Assembly: GCA_039111635.1 (NCBI GenBank)
Contig: JBCAQO010000037.1
Span: 1 to 50,209 of the forward strand
From: Heterobasidion occidentale
Lineage: Eukaryota > Basidiomycota > Agaricomycetes > Russulales > Bondarzewiaceae
DNA length: 50,209 bases
Direction of reading: 5' to 3'
A model generated the notes under the pieces. The model saw only the letters and a list, made by a program, of their open reading frames with translations, was not told where the DNA came from and did not search any database. Positions 40,141-50,209 of this stretch are shown here, one piece after another; the first letter of the stretch is position 1, and each line of letters begins with the position of its first letter. The position numbers were made by a program, and so were the translations under genes.

Positions 40141-41505
40141 ATGCCTATTCCGACAAGCAATTGGTTCTCGCCGATCGCACACTTGTGCGAAGAAGTCGAA
40201 GTCGAAGAAGATCCCAGACCAGCCATCTCAATCTCTTCGATCTCTCAGATTGTAAAGACAGGGGCACCATCACTTCGAATCGAAATAGATCTCATAGGAT
40301 CCAATAGGACGGCAAGGACCACTGTGTTAATTGACAGCGGAGCAACCGGCAACTTCATTAACCGCCGGTTCGTAGAGAAACATCGAGTTGTGACTATCCC
40401 CACTCGACCCATCCCCATAAATCATGTGGGAGGGGAGTCACTAGGAAACATTACTGCACGGGCAAGCATAGGTGTCCGCATTCACGGAGAAAATCGCGGA
40501 ACGCACCAGGAACAGACCTCACTATATGTCTCGGACATAGGAAAGGAGGACATTATTTTAGGAACCGACTGGTTGTTAAAGCACAACCCAGAAGTCGACT
40601 GGCATGCCTATGGGCTGCACCTCACGAGATGCCCACCCTCCTGCCTAATACAAGGAGGGCCGGTCAAGGCCAAAAGAGCCTTCAAGAAGAAAACAATATT
40701 CCCCACCCTCGAGGAGAACAGGATAGAGGCTGAGGGCTATCAGCACCGGGACTACAGCATCCCATCACAAAAGGCGGGAATACCTAGGACAGGCCGGAAA
40801 GTGGGAAACACCACAGTACCACATCCGCGGACAATACCTAAAGATCCGGGGTTCACAACCCGAAGGTTGAATGTGCATCTTCACGCTCGGGCTAAACAAA
40901 TGGATGCCCCCACATGGGCCAAAGAAGATGCAATGGAAGACGGTAGCGGCAAGCCTGCACTTTCCTCCATGAACCTAGACAAAGATGGAGTATACCTCGT
41001 CAGGTACCTAGAAACGGGAGCTCTAGAAGCACTGGAACTATACAACGACTCCGAGGAAGGAGTAGACATCCACAGAGCCGAAACCCAGGAAAAGTCGCAG
41101 CCTTGGGGCATGCGCGAAGAAAAGTCGCGACCTTGGGGTACGCGTGAAGACAAATTGCGGCCTAGGGGCACGTGTGAAGACAAGGAAAATCAGTCGCAGC
41201 CTTCGGGTGCACGCGAAGAATTTAGGAACAAGTCGCGACCTAGGGGCAAGCGCGAAGACCCGCTTGGGCCGGAACCGAAGAAACAGACCAAGCATACTAA
41301 CTCACAACGCTTAGCGGAAGAAGCCACAAAAAGGAAAGCCGGAGTTATCATTCGAAGAAATTTGTACCAAAGGAATACTGGGACTACAAAGAAGTATTCA
41401 CCGGATGACCCAAAGGACGGCTCCCACCGGAAAGACCATGGGACCATCATATTCACATCAAGGAGGGCATGGAACACTTGTTACGCCCCAAACTCTACAG
41501 TCTAA
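40141..41505 (+). pseudogene. pol: Pol of element C: protease and linker
   Basis: Retropepsin with TVLIDSGATGNFINRRF (catalytic Asp near 40333) and IILGTDWLLKHNPEVDWHAY. The linker contains a run of imperfect repeats (EKSQPWGMREEKSRPWGTRE, about 41086-41270; units of about 13-17 residues with W/R-G-(T/M/K)-(R/C)-E-(E/D)-K). From about 41335 frames shift twice, and a CGA-to-TGA type stop lies near 41406, before RT resumes in another frame. Confidence 0.8.
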
Positions 41506-42710
41506 GTCCTATCGAACAGGCCGAGCTCAAGAAATTTATAGAGGAAAATCTGGCCAAGGGATTCATCAGGGAATCCAAATCGCACATCGCATCACCCTTC
41601 TTTTTCGTCAAAAAGAAGAACGGAAAATTGCGGCCAGTCATGGATTATCGACGGTTAAATGAAATAACCGTGAAAAACAAGTACCCCCTGCCGATAATCC
41701 AAGAACTTTTAGACCTACTCAAGGATGCGGAATACCTCTCGCTTATGGATGTTGACACAGGTTTCAACAACATAAAGATGTTTGAGAAGGATATTCACAA
41801 GGCGGCATTCCTAACGAATCTAGGAATGTACGAACCCCTCGTCATGTACTTCGGATTAACGAACTCGCCGGCCACCTTCCAAACCATGATGAACTCGCTC
41901 TTCAAGGACCTCATCTACTCGGGGAAGGTTGCAATCTACATGGACGATATCTTGGTATTCACCAAGACCATGGAAGAACACATCCGAATCGTACAGCAGG
42001 TCCTCCAAATATTGAAGGACAACGATCTCTACCTGCAGCCATCGAAATGCCATTTCCACAAGGACAAACTGACGTACTTGGGGTACGTCATATCGCATGG
42101 ACACCTGGAAATGGATCCAGTCAAGGTAGAAGGAATCGCGCAGTGGCCGACGCCCACTCGCGTCAAGGAAGTACAGTCCTTCCTTGGATTCTGCAATTTT
42201 TATCGCAGATTTATAAAGGATTACTCGAAAGTAGCACGACCGCTATTCGAGTTAACACAGAAGGAACACGCCTGGGTATGGACCCCAGGATGCGAGCAGG
42301 CCTTCCAACAGCTTAGAAAGGCATTCACCGAGTCACCTGTACTAATCATGCCGGATACGGAACAGCCATTCCGCATCGAATGCGATGCCTCTGATTTTGC
42401 TACAGGTGCAGTACTCTCGCAACAGGCCAAGGACGGCAAGTGGCACCCATGTGCCTATATATCGAAATCCCTTGCACCCGCAGAACGAAACTACCCAATA
42501 TACGACAAGGAACTTCTGGCGGTAGTACGGTCGTTCGAAGCATGGAGACATTACTTGGAAGGCGCCACACACCAGGTCGACGTCTGGACCGATCAAGAAT
42601 CTGGAATGGTTCAGGACATCACAGAAACTAAATCGTCGACAAGCCCGGTGGTCGCTTTATTTGTCACGCTTCGACTACAAACTCACACACAAGGCGGGGA
42701 CCACGAATAA
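41469..42710 (+). pseudogene. pol: Pol of element C: RT and RNase H
   Basis: RT from LLRPKLYSLSPIEQAELKKF through GKLRPVMDYRRLNEITVKNK, the catalytic box IYMDDILVFTK (about 41935-41965) and QSFLGFCNFYRRFIKDYSK. RNase H has ECDASDFATGAVLSQ and YDKELLAVVRSFEAWRHYLE. A one-base loss near 42593 turns the VWTDHKNLEWF block out of frame, so RNase H is cut at its third acidic residue region. Confidence 0.88.
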
Positions 42711-42882
42711 ATCAGACGGTCTGTCTCGGAGGCCAGACCATAAAGAGGGGGTGGAATTAGACAATTCGGGAGAAGTCCTCCTCGGGCCGGAAATTTTCGA
42801 TAAAAAACCCAGCCAAACTCCCGGACCCCCTTCACAGAAGCAACAAACATCAGATCTGTCCATCTCGGCGCAACAGATCTGA
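42661..42882 (+). pseudogene. pol: Pol of element C: RNase H end and linker
   Basis: Continues the shifted RNase H end (SRFDYKLTHKAGTTNKSDG, LSRRPDHKEGVELDNSG) and a divergent linker, then a TGA at 42880-42882. Same order as 30140-30300 of element A. Confidence 0.75.
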
Positions 42883-42944
42883 TAGAACCTCTCGATCCAC
42901 AGAAGATCTTCCACCTTAGGGCAACGGGAAGAACGGCGGTTACC

Positions 42945-43667
42945 ATGATCGAGACGGAGCTTAGGGACCGCATCATAGCAGGAAACAGGGAAGACCCCTG
43001 GCTATTGGAAATACTGAAACAGGTCAATGAACTCGGACCAAGATCCCTCAAGAAAGGCTTGCAGGAATGGAACGAAGAGGACGGCCTCGTACTACATCGC
43101 GGAAAGGTTTACGTACCGTCAAACGGAGAACTACGAAGGGACATAATCAAACGGCATCACGACAACCGAACAGCGGGACATCCAGGAGTTAGAGGTACCC
43201 TGGCGTCAGTCGGTCAAGACTATACTTGGCCCGGAATGTCTAACACGGTACAACAATACGTGGAAGGATGCGCAATATGTCAATCAACGAAGAACGACAC
43301 ACACCCGACAATGGTGCCGTTACAGCCTACGGAGATACCGGACCGACCATTCGGAACAATCACAATGGACTTTATTACAGATCTCCCGGAGTCAAATGGA
43401 TACGACTCAATACACGTGGTCACGGATCGGTTAACGAAGACAACGATCATCACCCCTTGCAAGAAGACGATCGATTCCGACGGAACGGCGAAATTACTCT
43501 TAGATCACACATGGCGACGGTACGGATTACCGGACAAGATAATTTCGGACCGCGGAACGCAATTTGCGTCTAAAGTAGCACAGGCGCTACTAGAAGAATT
43601 AGGGATCAAGTCATCCCTTAGCACGGCTTACCACCCACAGACGGATGGAGCAAACGGAAACGGATGA
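42945..43667 (+). pseudogene. pol: Pol of element C: integrase zinc finger and core
   Basis: HHCC finger (RHHDNRTAGHPGVRG..VEGCAICQSTK), first and second catalytic Asp (TITMDFITDLPES; IISDRGTQFASK), then HPQTDGA. Two extra A bases in short A runs at about 43650-43660 shift the frame exactly where the catalytic Glu should be and end the ORF. The downstream MNQELEQYLRAF follows in another frame from 43664. Confidence 0.87.
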
Positions 43668-45589
43668 ACCAGGAACTGGAGCAATACCTCAGGGCATTTT
43701 GCAGCTCCACACAGGACGACTGGGCCGAACTTATTCCCTATGCAGAATATGCCCACAACTCACACCAGCACTCGGTGACAAAGATCTCGCCGTTCGAGCT
43801 CCTTCATGGATACCAACCAAGAGCTTACCCTGCAATCGTCGGAAACACAAATGTACCCACTGCCGACAAGCGCCTAGAACTGTTAAAGAGAGCACAGCAA
43901 GAAGCAAAGGCCAGTTTGGAAATTGCAGCAGAATCCATGAAGACTCAGCACGACAAGTTTGGGGTAGAACTTCCCCCATTCAAGAAAGGCGATCAAGTAT
44001 GGCTCGACGGAAAGAACATACACATGGATCACCCCTCGGAGAAGTTAAGGCCAAAAAGATTTGGGCCATTCAAGATTTTGGACACCATAGGAACGGTTAA
44101 CTATCGGCTGGAGTTGCCGAAGAATTGGAGGAAGATACACAACGTCTTCCATGCCTCACGGTTAACCATGTACAAGGAGAACACCACTCACGGTCCAAAC
44201 TATAGGAAACCTCCACCCGACCTCATCGAAGGACAGGAAGAATTTGAGGTCGAAAGAATTATAGCATCCCGCCGCTTTGGACGTTGGAAGACCCTACAAT
44301 ACCTAGTCAAATGGAAAGGGTACCCGGAATCCGACAACTCATGGGAATCAGCGGACGCGGTCAAGAACGCAAAAGAGGAAGTTAGCGACCACAGGAAATA
44401 CCCACTGGCAGTCCGAGGCATGGAGCCGTCTACTCGGGAATTACAACTCGCACTCGACAGGAACCAGATAGTGGAACTGTGCGACAGACAAATTCGGTTA
44501 ATGAAGACCTCGGCAGGGAAGAAACTACTCGACGCAGGTTTAACGGTCAAACAAGCGGAGACCACAATACAGGAAGAAACCTCGAGACGGAAGCTGACAC
44601 AGACATCAGCAGGAAAGAAACTACTAGGCGCAGGAATAACGGTTAAACAGGCAGAAACCGCTATACAGGAAGAATCCATAAGGCGCAAGTTACTCGTTCA
44701 CCCAATAGGGAAGAAACTACTAGCCACGGGAGCCACGGTCGCACACATACGAGCATCCATGGTGGATGAAGAATACAGGCGAAGGCTCAGGAAGACAAAG
44801 CTAGGAAAACGGCTCCTAGCTACCGGTGCAACACCGGCGGAAATCAGGTTGGGACTCAAGAAAGCCCAACCATTGTTACCCAGTGGACAGATCATTATGC
44901 ATCGACAAGGGAAGAACCTCACCTACGACACAGAGAGTCTAGGAAAGAGCACTCAGACGAATAAACGCGAACGCGCTCAGGAAACGAAGGTGGCCCCTTC
45001 CTCTTCCTCTCGTACATCGACATATTCCCCTGGAGTCAAACACGAGTCAAGGAAATCCCAGAAATCAACATGGGCCAGGAAGAATGCGGACGAACAAGTA
45101 TCAAATTGGAGATACCGCGCAGTCAAGGACCTGGAGAGACAAATGACCAAGGGACTTGCTTGGAAAAAAGATTCACTTCGTCAAAATGCCGACGAAGACG
45201 ACGGATCAGAAGAAGGCTCGGTTCACACACCGGAATTAGGAGACACGTCTTATCAAAACGCCGATGAAGACTACATGGACGAAGGCTCGGATTACTCGCC
45301 GGACGGAGAAATATACGAAGACGCTATGGACCTAGACAGCGCTGACGGAGAATGGAGGAAAGGACCCCTCTCCCCGGAAAATGAAGAGGAAGAAGAAGAA
45401 ACGGACTCAGAAATGTCCTATTCACCAACAAGGCTCACCCCTTCCTCCGCGCCTACTGAACAAACACCCCCACGCCATACACACCATATGGAAGCGGCGC
45501 TTGGCGTCTCAGCAAGAGACATCGACCAGACGAGGACACACCCCCTCGTACCCCTAGTACACCCGACTCTGACGGAGATATACAGATAA
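43664..45589 (+). pseudogene. pol: Pol of element C: integrase C-terminus, chromodomain and repeat tail
   Basis: 641 codons. MNQELEQYLRAF..AEYAHNSHQHSVTKISPFEL, then GDQVWLDGKNIHMDHPSEKL (SH3-like part), FHASRLTMYKEN and a chromodomain at about 44241-44395 (RRFGRWKTLQYLVKWKGYPE). Four 32-residue modules follow (annotated separately), then basic and finally acidic low-complexity regions (EEEEEETDSEMSYSPTR). Near 45500 the natural continuation changes frame (PPRTPSTPDSDGDIQITSED). The tail is much longer than in element A or D. Confidence 0.85.
44501..44875 (+). repeat. Four tandem 96-bp (32-residue) coding repeats
   Basis: Units at 44501-44596, 44597-44692, 44693-44788 and 44789-about 44875 encode variants of T-S-x-GKKLL-x-x-G-x-T-V-x-Q-A-E..E-E-x-x-RR-K-L. 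Units 1 and 2 are nearly identical, 3 and 4 more diverged. One such unit is in element A (31933-32028), closest to unit 3. Predicted amphipathic helices; role unknown. Confidence 0.85.
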
Positions 45590-46382
45590 CCTCCGAAGAC
45601 GAGCAACGAAAATTCGACATGGCCGAAGAAATAGGAGACCTATCAATTAAGGACACCCCTGGACGGCTACCAGGTGGCATGGATATTGACAGTCTAAACA
45701 CACACACAGAACGGCCGGCGCTATCTATTACGATACCGCAGGAAACAGGATACCTCACGCCCCACTCGAGCACAGCGGGCAGCGCTTCAACAACGAAGCC
45801 CCTTGGAGAACCACCCAACTAGCGAACTGCTATGGAAGGACACCGACAGTAATCTTGGCCGATTAACTATCGATCCCAATGCCATGGACACCGAAGATGA
45901 TCTTGGCCGATCACCTATCGCGGAGTTGGAACCAGAAATATCCAGAGAGGAACAGCGATGGCAAGAGATTCAAACCCAGCAGATTGGCCAAGCAGGACCA
46001 AACGAAGCAGGGCCTATATTAGAGAGCCCGACGCCTGGAATCTCCCCACTCTCCCTTGACCACCCTCTACTCGCACCCCCTCCTCTGCTGGACAGCAAGT
46101 GGTACAATAACCCAGAGCTGTACAAACCACTAGATCTCTCCTACCAACCCCCCAAGGAGAATGCCTAACGAACGGGACCCACGCGTTGCCATATACAACG
46201 CAGTTAAAGTCATGCTCGAACTCGCGCTCCGCGCTCTGCAAGACATTGATGCATATGCACACACACCGTCGGAACCATCCCCTCAGGTTTTCCCCACCAG
46301 TCCAGGAACCTCGTCATCACCGTCTTTACCGTCGCTACCGGTTCCACCTATGCCACGCCCACCGACACCGGCTAGACGATAG
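45541..46382 (+). pseudogene. Post-pol coding remnants of element C in three frames
   Basis: Successive protein-like segments in different frames: 45541-45822 (DSDGDIQITSEDEQRKF, MAEEIGDLSIKDTPGRLPGG), about 45803-46168 (ELEPEISREEQRWQEIQ, PLDLSYQPPKENA) and 46161-46382 (NERDPRVAIYNAVKVMLELA, LRALQDIDAYAHTPSEP). Probably one acidic, Pro-rich protein or pol tail broken by indels. No zinc knuckle, so not clearly the same as ORF3 of element A. No domain recognised. Confidence 0.45.
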
Positions 46383-46548
46383 TCAAACCAACGTCCCGGA
46401 CCACGCATCATTATGCTTCTCCTTCGCCTGACTCACGCCTAGTCAATCCCCACTCTATCATTGCAAAGCACTACCCAACTTCTGCCTTGGCCTACATATC
46501 GCACAACCCAACCGACCGTTACCCATTGCGCTATATGTGAGGCCGAGG

Positions 46549-46563
46549 TTAGAAAGGGGGTGG
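46549..46563 (+). other. Polypurine tract of element C
   Basis: TTAGAAAGGGGGTGG lies directly before the 3' LTR start TGTTAAG. Confidence 0.8.
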
Positions 46564-46881
46564 TGTTAAGAGCCGGCTCATAACACATGATACATGATCA
46601 TCTGATCATATGACACGTGGTCTATGACCAACGGATATGGCCTATACCCGGTGACCGACCTTTTGACTTCACCAACAGACATTGAGTTATCTTATCTTAT
46701 CTTCTACCCCTGATCAGCGATCATGTCATCACAGTTACCTGAACGGTTCCTGTTCCTGGTTCCTGTCCCTGCCCCAACGGTTTGTTCGTTGATTCTTCAA
46801 TCGTTGATCGTTTGCTTCTATTTACCTCGGTACCTTAAGAAGCACGGACCTTCTGTCGATCTTGCCCTAAAGTAGTTTACG

Positions 46882-46924
46882 TATATATAGAACGAGCCAG
46901 ATACCTGTATCGCCAGCTCGTTCA
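46882..46924 (+). promoter_or_regulatory. Core promoter and self-primer of element C (3' LTR copy)
   Basis: TATATATA at 46882-46889 and AGCTCGTTCA at 46915-46924, about 31 nt apart, the distance expected between a TATA box and an RNA polymerase II start. Confidence 0.6.
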
Positions 46925-47028
46925 CCTTTGTTACTCCCCACTGTTCTTACTCTTGACCTTTGGTACTAGCCATACCTCTGCTACATCATAGTCTTTGCCA
47001 ATAGGCCAGACTCTTGATTGTCAATAGA

Positions 47029-47341
47029 ACATCTGCTTGAGCATCGGTTTGACTTGCCCTGCGCTTCTCTCTACCATCATCCTCAACCACTCAGTCGTCA
47101 TCTCAATACTGGCTGAGTTCTACACAGGACTAGCAGTATTCTATCTCGACTTTAGTGGACAGCATATCTACTGCCATCCAGGTCCGCATCAGGTCGTACC
47201 CGCACATCTGTGGGAAAACCTTTGTGCATTCCTGGAGACGCGATACCATCACGAATCCCTTGTGCATCCCGAATTACGCACACAAGTAGCCGCTGGTGCC
47301 TTTATCGGACGTACTTGGATTTGGCACGTCCCTCAGTGACC
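47029..47341 (+). CDS. AUG-less ORF encoded inside the LTR (U5), family C
   Basis: After two TAG codons in R the frame is open for about 100 codons without ATG and ends TGA. It reads STIILNHSVVISILAEFYTG, LAVFYLDFSGQHIYCHPG, PHQVVPAHLWENLCAFLETR, YHHESLVHPELRTQVAAG, RTWIWHVPQ. It matches the LTR-encoded frame of family A in FYTGLA, Cys, Gly, VP-x-H, E-x-L, Leu and PE at constant spacing. The copy in the 5' LTR (about 38970-39222) is also open. No family recognised. Confidence 0.55.
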
Positions 47342-47859
47342 CAGGAGCCTCCTGGCACATCACGTGCGAAGACCAGGTCTTAACATTACCCCCATTCAGC
47401 TCTCTAGTGTCGCCTGCGAGCATTGCTCAAGCGTGTGTGATAAATAGTTGGGCAGACAGTGGAACGGGAAACACAACTGAGAGTCAAGAGGCAAGACGTC
47501 GGGTCCGCGATTTACATACTGACTGCAGTCTGCTCTAGCTTCGCAGATGATGGCACGTGCATAAAGTTATTGCAAATATTTCCCATGTTCTTCTTTGTTC
47601 CATTGGAGTGGATCCTATGCGGCTTGCCTGGCCGTAGCAGCTCTGATGAAACGCCCCGTGGTCAGTTAATTTGAGCCAGATTCATAAAGCCCAATTTTTG
47701 AATAATAAAAAAAGGACTCAACCTGAGTATTAAATGCAAGATCCAGACAGTAGGAGCGGGGAGCGGACAACAACCAACAATCGGCATCCACCGGCACACC
47801 GCAAAGATATTCAAGCGCCGACGTATTTTGCTAAGCATGTTTTCGTTCGTCAAGGCCCG

Positions 47860-48568
47860 TACTATTGTTGCACCGGAGTTGCAAAAAAAAACAAGATTTC
47901 TTTGTAGCGTCTTCAATTGGGCTCTCTCTCGCTCCAAATTTTTATAATACCTACGGAAGCTTCTTGAAATGTGTCCTGTTATTTTTTTATATTTTCAAGC
48001 AGACTCAAAGAATTATTGTGATATGATTGAGACGGGGTGTCTGAAAACGAGCAAAGCTTGGGAGTTGCAAATCTTGCCGACGATCGGGTCACACGTCGTC
48101 ACGTTTAAACTCGAACTCCGACGGGGCGCACTGCGGAACGACCCATCATGCGGAGATTCAAAGAATGACCAAGCATCACATGGCCCAAGACTCCCTGTCA
48201 CTCTGCCTGCCATCGGGCACTGCCTGTTGAAAGAAATTTGGTGAAAAGCAGTGGAGCCCTCAAAGTCATAAAAAATAACCTGAATGATTTTAGTAACACC
48301 TCTCCATATTGTCGTTTTTTTAGTTTTGTAATTGAGCTCAAGGATCTGAGAGATATTGAGCATCTCTCAGATATCTCTGCCCTAAAAAACATTATTCATT
48401 GTCTCCTCACTGCTGCACTCAATTTCTATTCTCGCAAAAACTCTGATACTTGAAGAGTGTTTAAATAAACAACTATGAATTTTTTTCAAGAGGTGCCGTC
48501 AAAAGTTGCTGCGAGGAGCTCGATTTTGAACCTCTCATACCATTTGCAACTCCGGTGCAATGATAGTA
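47860..48568. repeat. Possible MITE-like unit with 26-bp inverted repeats
   Basis: Left arm 47860-47885 and right arm 48543-48568 are inverted copies with 24 of 26 bases matching (core TTGCACCGGAGTTGCAAA). The 709 bp between and including them have no coding capacity and are AT-rich. No target duplication was found next to the arms. It may be a MITE or a pair of related sites. Confidence 0.4.
48344..48372. repeat. Perfect 11-bp hairpin
   Basis: ATCTGAGAGAT, a 7-base loop ATTGAGC, then ATCTCTCAGAT. It lies inside the possible MITE-like unit. Confidence 0.6.
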
Positions 48569-49077
48569 TGACTCTGGCTGTCAGTTCTAACACGCTAACA
48601 ATTTATTCCGCCTGCTCCATCCGTCTTCATACAATCACACACCCAATTGCTTAATATTTGAGCTTCCCAGGTTTCATACGTCAGGCATGGCAAGAGTTCT
48701 CTGTCAGTGTCTTGATTTTCTATGCTGCGAACATCCCGATCCTGGGACTGCTAGTTGATTAAACCCTGCTGAGCAAGGTGATGCTTGCAGGGACGGGGCA
48801 GCAAAAAATCCGATCAATTCTGCAGCGTAAACTCTATTCAATTCTCTGATCCGTATTCAAGTACTCATGACAATCGTTCACTATGAATTTCCAAACAGTA
48901 TGTATGGAGTGTTGTCTCCCTTATTGTGAGCAGGTGCGTTAGCATCGGCGCAATATGTACATGAACTTGACAATACCACAGGGGTAGGCATGGTTGACAT
49001 CTACATTATCAGTTCCAATTCCGTCCTCTTCTCAGTTAAGATGCTTCCAGCAATCTCCAAGTCGACAGTATCGCAGC

Positions 49078-49695
49078 TGTTATGAACTGCTCGTTCAATA
49101 ACCCAAGAGTAACAGGTTCTTCCCTAGGTCGCACAATGGACTGAGTGGTGGACGAAGTCTCGACTGTATCAGGCGTTACAGGAGGGAATAATGATTGGCT
49201 CTAAGAATCCTGTATGTGTAGATACAGGGGGAACGAAGAGCTTCGTATTCGAAGATACGAAAGAACGAAAGAGAATAGACTGAAGATCCTCAGCCTATTC
49301 TATGGGCCTTATATACTATATAGGGTATAGGGTAAGAGTCCGTGTGCTTCTCCAGGTTTCCATCCTAGGAGAGCTGTGGTCGCCGTCTCTCTCAGCCGGC
49401 GCCTACTCTTGTACTTCTCCAGTCGCACTGATCCATCATGGTGCGACGAGGTGCTTACCGTAAGCCCTAAGCCCATGGCATGTGAATACGCCTCTCATTA
49501 CTGTGTGAACTCTATGAGCCTCATGTCCCTCTCATATAGCCTTTACCGATGTCTTGAAGAACCATCGGTATTGTTGGCTCCTAAGGACATGCCGAATACC
49601 TTGATGTACGCTCCGTAGTGGAGCCGCCTAGCATGTGATGCTTGATCCATCGGTTAGACCGACCCCGAAGGGCCCCGATCGGTCAAGTCATAACA
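49078..49695 (-). repeat. LTR of the second family D element (618 bp)
   Basis: TGTTATGAACTGCTCG..CATAACA. Longer than the 580-bp LTRs of element D because of an insertion near 49205-49240 (CTGTATGTGTAGATACAG region). Keeps the TATA-like box and the AGAATAGACTG self-primer. Confidence 0.93.
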
Positions 49696-50209
49696 TTACC
49701 CCCTTTCTAGGTCCCAACTCCTGAGGGGACTACTCGCTTGAGCAGAAACGAGCTTCATCGTCATTCCACATACAATTGCTTGCTGGTCGTCAAATAGATT
49801 GGGATGCGTCTTCCCAATGTCGCTTCGTTTTCTGGGGCGAAGACCGACTTACGTCGTTTACAACGCCTAGGAGTTTTCCTTCTCCGTTGAGCTGTTTGAT
49901 TTGAAGTTCGGGGCATAGCCACAATACCCTGTCCCTTCTCCCGGTGTTCTTCCTTCACCGCACGTTTTGTGTGAGTACACTTCTAGAGTCAATAGGCAGC
50001 TACTCGACCAGGGCTCCCTGGTAGGTTGATGAGCCAGTGTCCTGGCGACGATGCAGAAAGGTGTTGTGCGAATGATTATAGGATGAAATAGAAACTCGTC
50101 TGTGGATGGGTGTGTGTCGTTCTTCTTTCAAAGTGCCGAAGGCCATGTCTCAGTGTTTCCAGGATAGATCTTCATCTCCTTGATCTCCGGTATCGAGGGG
50201 GACTCCAGG
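49078..50209 (-). mobile_element. Second family D element, 3' end only
   Basis: LTR 49078-49695 followed by the polypurine tract (minus strand) and about 500 bp of the 3' non-coding region, closely matching 10734-11790 of element D. Same minus orientation. Cut by the window end, so coding capacity is unknown. Confidence 0.93.

Larger units (their letters stand above)
37610..47395 (+). mobile_element. Ty3/Gypsy chromovirus, element C, decayed
   Basis: LTRs 37610-39267 (interrupted by a solo LTR) and 46564-47395. Order: primer site, shortened gag, protease, RT, RNase H, integrase, chromodomain with repeats, post-pol frames, polypurine tract. Integrase and RT are 80-90% alike in protein to element A but the LTRs are largely different. 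Frameshifts and stops occur throughout. No target duplication is seen (catac left, ttacc right) and the two LTRs differ strongly in a block of U3, so the two ends may come from different insertions. Confidence 0.93.
46564..47395 (+). repeat. 3' LTR of element C (832 bp)
   Basis: Starts TGTTAAGAGCCGGCTC after a polypurine tract and ends GGTCTTAACA. Contains a TATA box (46882-46889), self-primer (46915-46924) and the LTR-encoded frame (47029-47341). Confidence 0.93.
47396..49077. other. Intergenic region right of element C
   Basis: About 1.7 kb without a convincing gene; the short open frames have no recognisable features. It is not the continuation of the Plavaka-like gene left of element C. 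It begins TTACCCCC, which on the minus strand resembles a polypurine tract next to an LTR. It contains an inverted repeat pair and a hairpin, listed separately. Confidence 0.45.

Noticed and set aside
48238..48453. 71-codon frame as a small gene
   Set aside because: No recognisable domain, poor start context and location inside the AT-rich inverted-repeat unit.
49376..49618. 80-codon plus-strand frame in the D-family LTR
   Set aside because: It is opposite to the transcription direction of the element, and unlike the A and C frames has no partner in another family.

Overview
The window looks like a transposon-dense, gene-poor stretch of a basidiomycete (Agaricomycetes) nuclear genome. The reasons are short introns of about 50-60 bp with GT..AG borders, Plavaka-type transposase relics, a DUF6532-like gene, a multi-exon gene of unknown function of a kind I associate with mushrooms, and several chromodomain-bearing Ty3/Gypsy LTR retrotransposons. 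The species cannot be named. No rRNA, tRNA, CRISPR or prokaryotic operon structure was seen.

Layout. 1-3966: 5' part of a minus-strand Gypsy element (family A, copy B), inserted into a Plavaka-like transposase pseudogene (3967-5579). 5851-9512: plus-strand multi-exon DUF6532-like gene, damaged in its first half. 10734-21502: complete minus-strand Gypsy element D with a 5-bp target duplication (gtggg), nearly identical LTRs, intact gag and pol, a third ORF region and a 2.5 kb non-coding 3' region full of a short motif. 21503-23586: relics, including two small secreted-protein-like paralogues. 23587-36453: a minus-strand host-type gene whose intron is split by the complete plus-strand element A (24543-34934, duplication actag). 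37219-37609: start of a second Plavaka-like gene, cut by element C. 37610-47395: plus-strand Gypsy element C, whose 5' LTR holds a nested solo LTR of family A (duplication ctcaa). 47396-49077: intergenic DNA with a long-range inverted repeat. 49078-50209: another copy of the D family, cut by the window end.

The retroelements share one plan: LTR with TGTTA..TAACA ends, a 2-nt CT spacer, then a primer-binding site that is complementary not to a recognisable tRNA end but to 10-11 nt of the element's own predicted RNA 5' end, about 30 nt downstream of a TATA-like box. This is the arrangement of self-primed Tf1/sushi-type chromoviruses, seen here in three families. After it come an AUG-less open leader, gag with a zinc knuckle, protease, reverse transcriptase, RNase H, integrase and chromodomain, and then further ORFs in the place an env gene would take.

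Best candidates for something undescribed: (1) a conserved, AUG-less protein-coding segment inside the R/U5 part of the LTRs of families A and C, which agree in protein pattern while their DNA differs largely at third codon positions; (2) long AUG-less open leaders between primer site and gag in all three families; (3) a post-pol ORF with a CCHC knuckle in A and coiled-coil ORFs in D; (4) a 32-residue repeat after the chromodomain, four copies in C and one in A; (5) about 17 copies of a TAGTTTA..TTGCGGAC motif in the 3' region of D.
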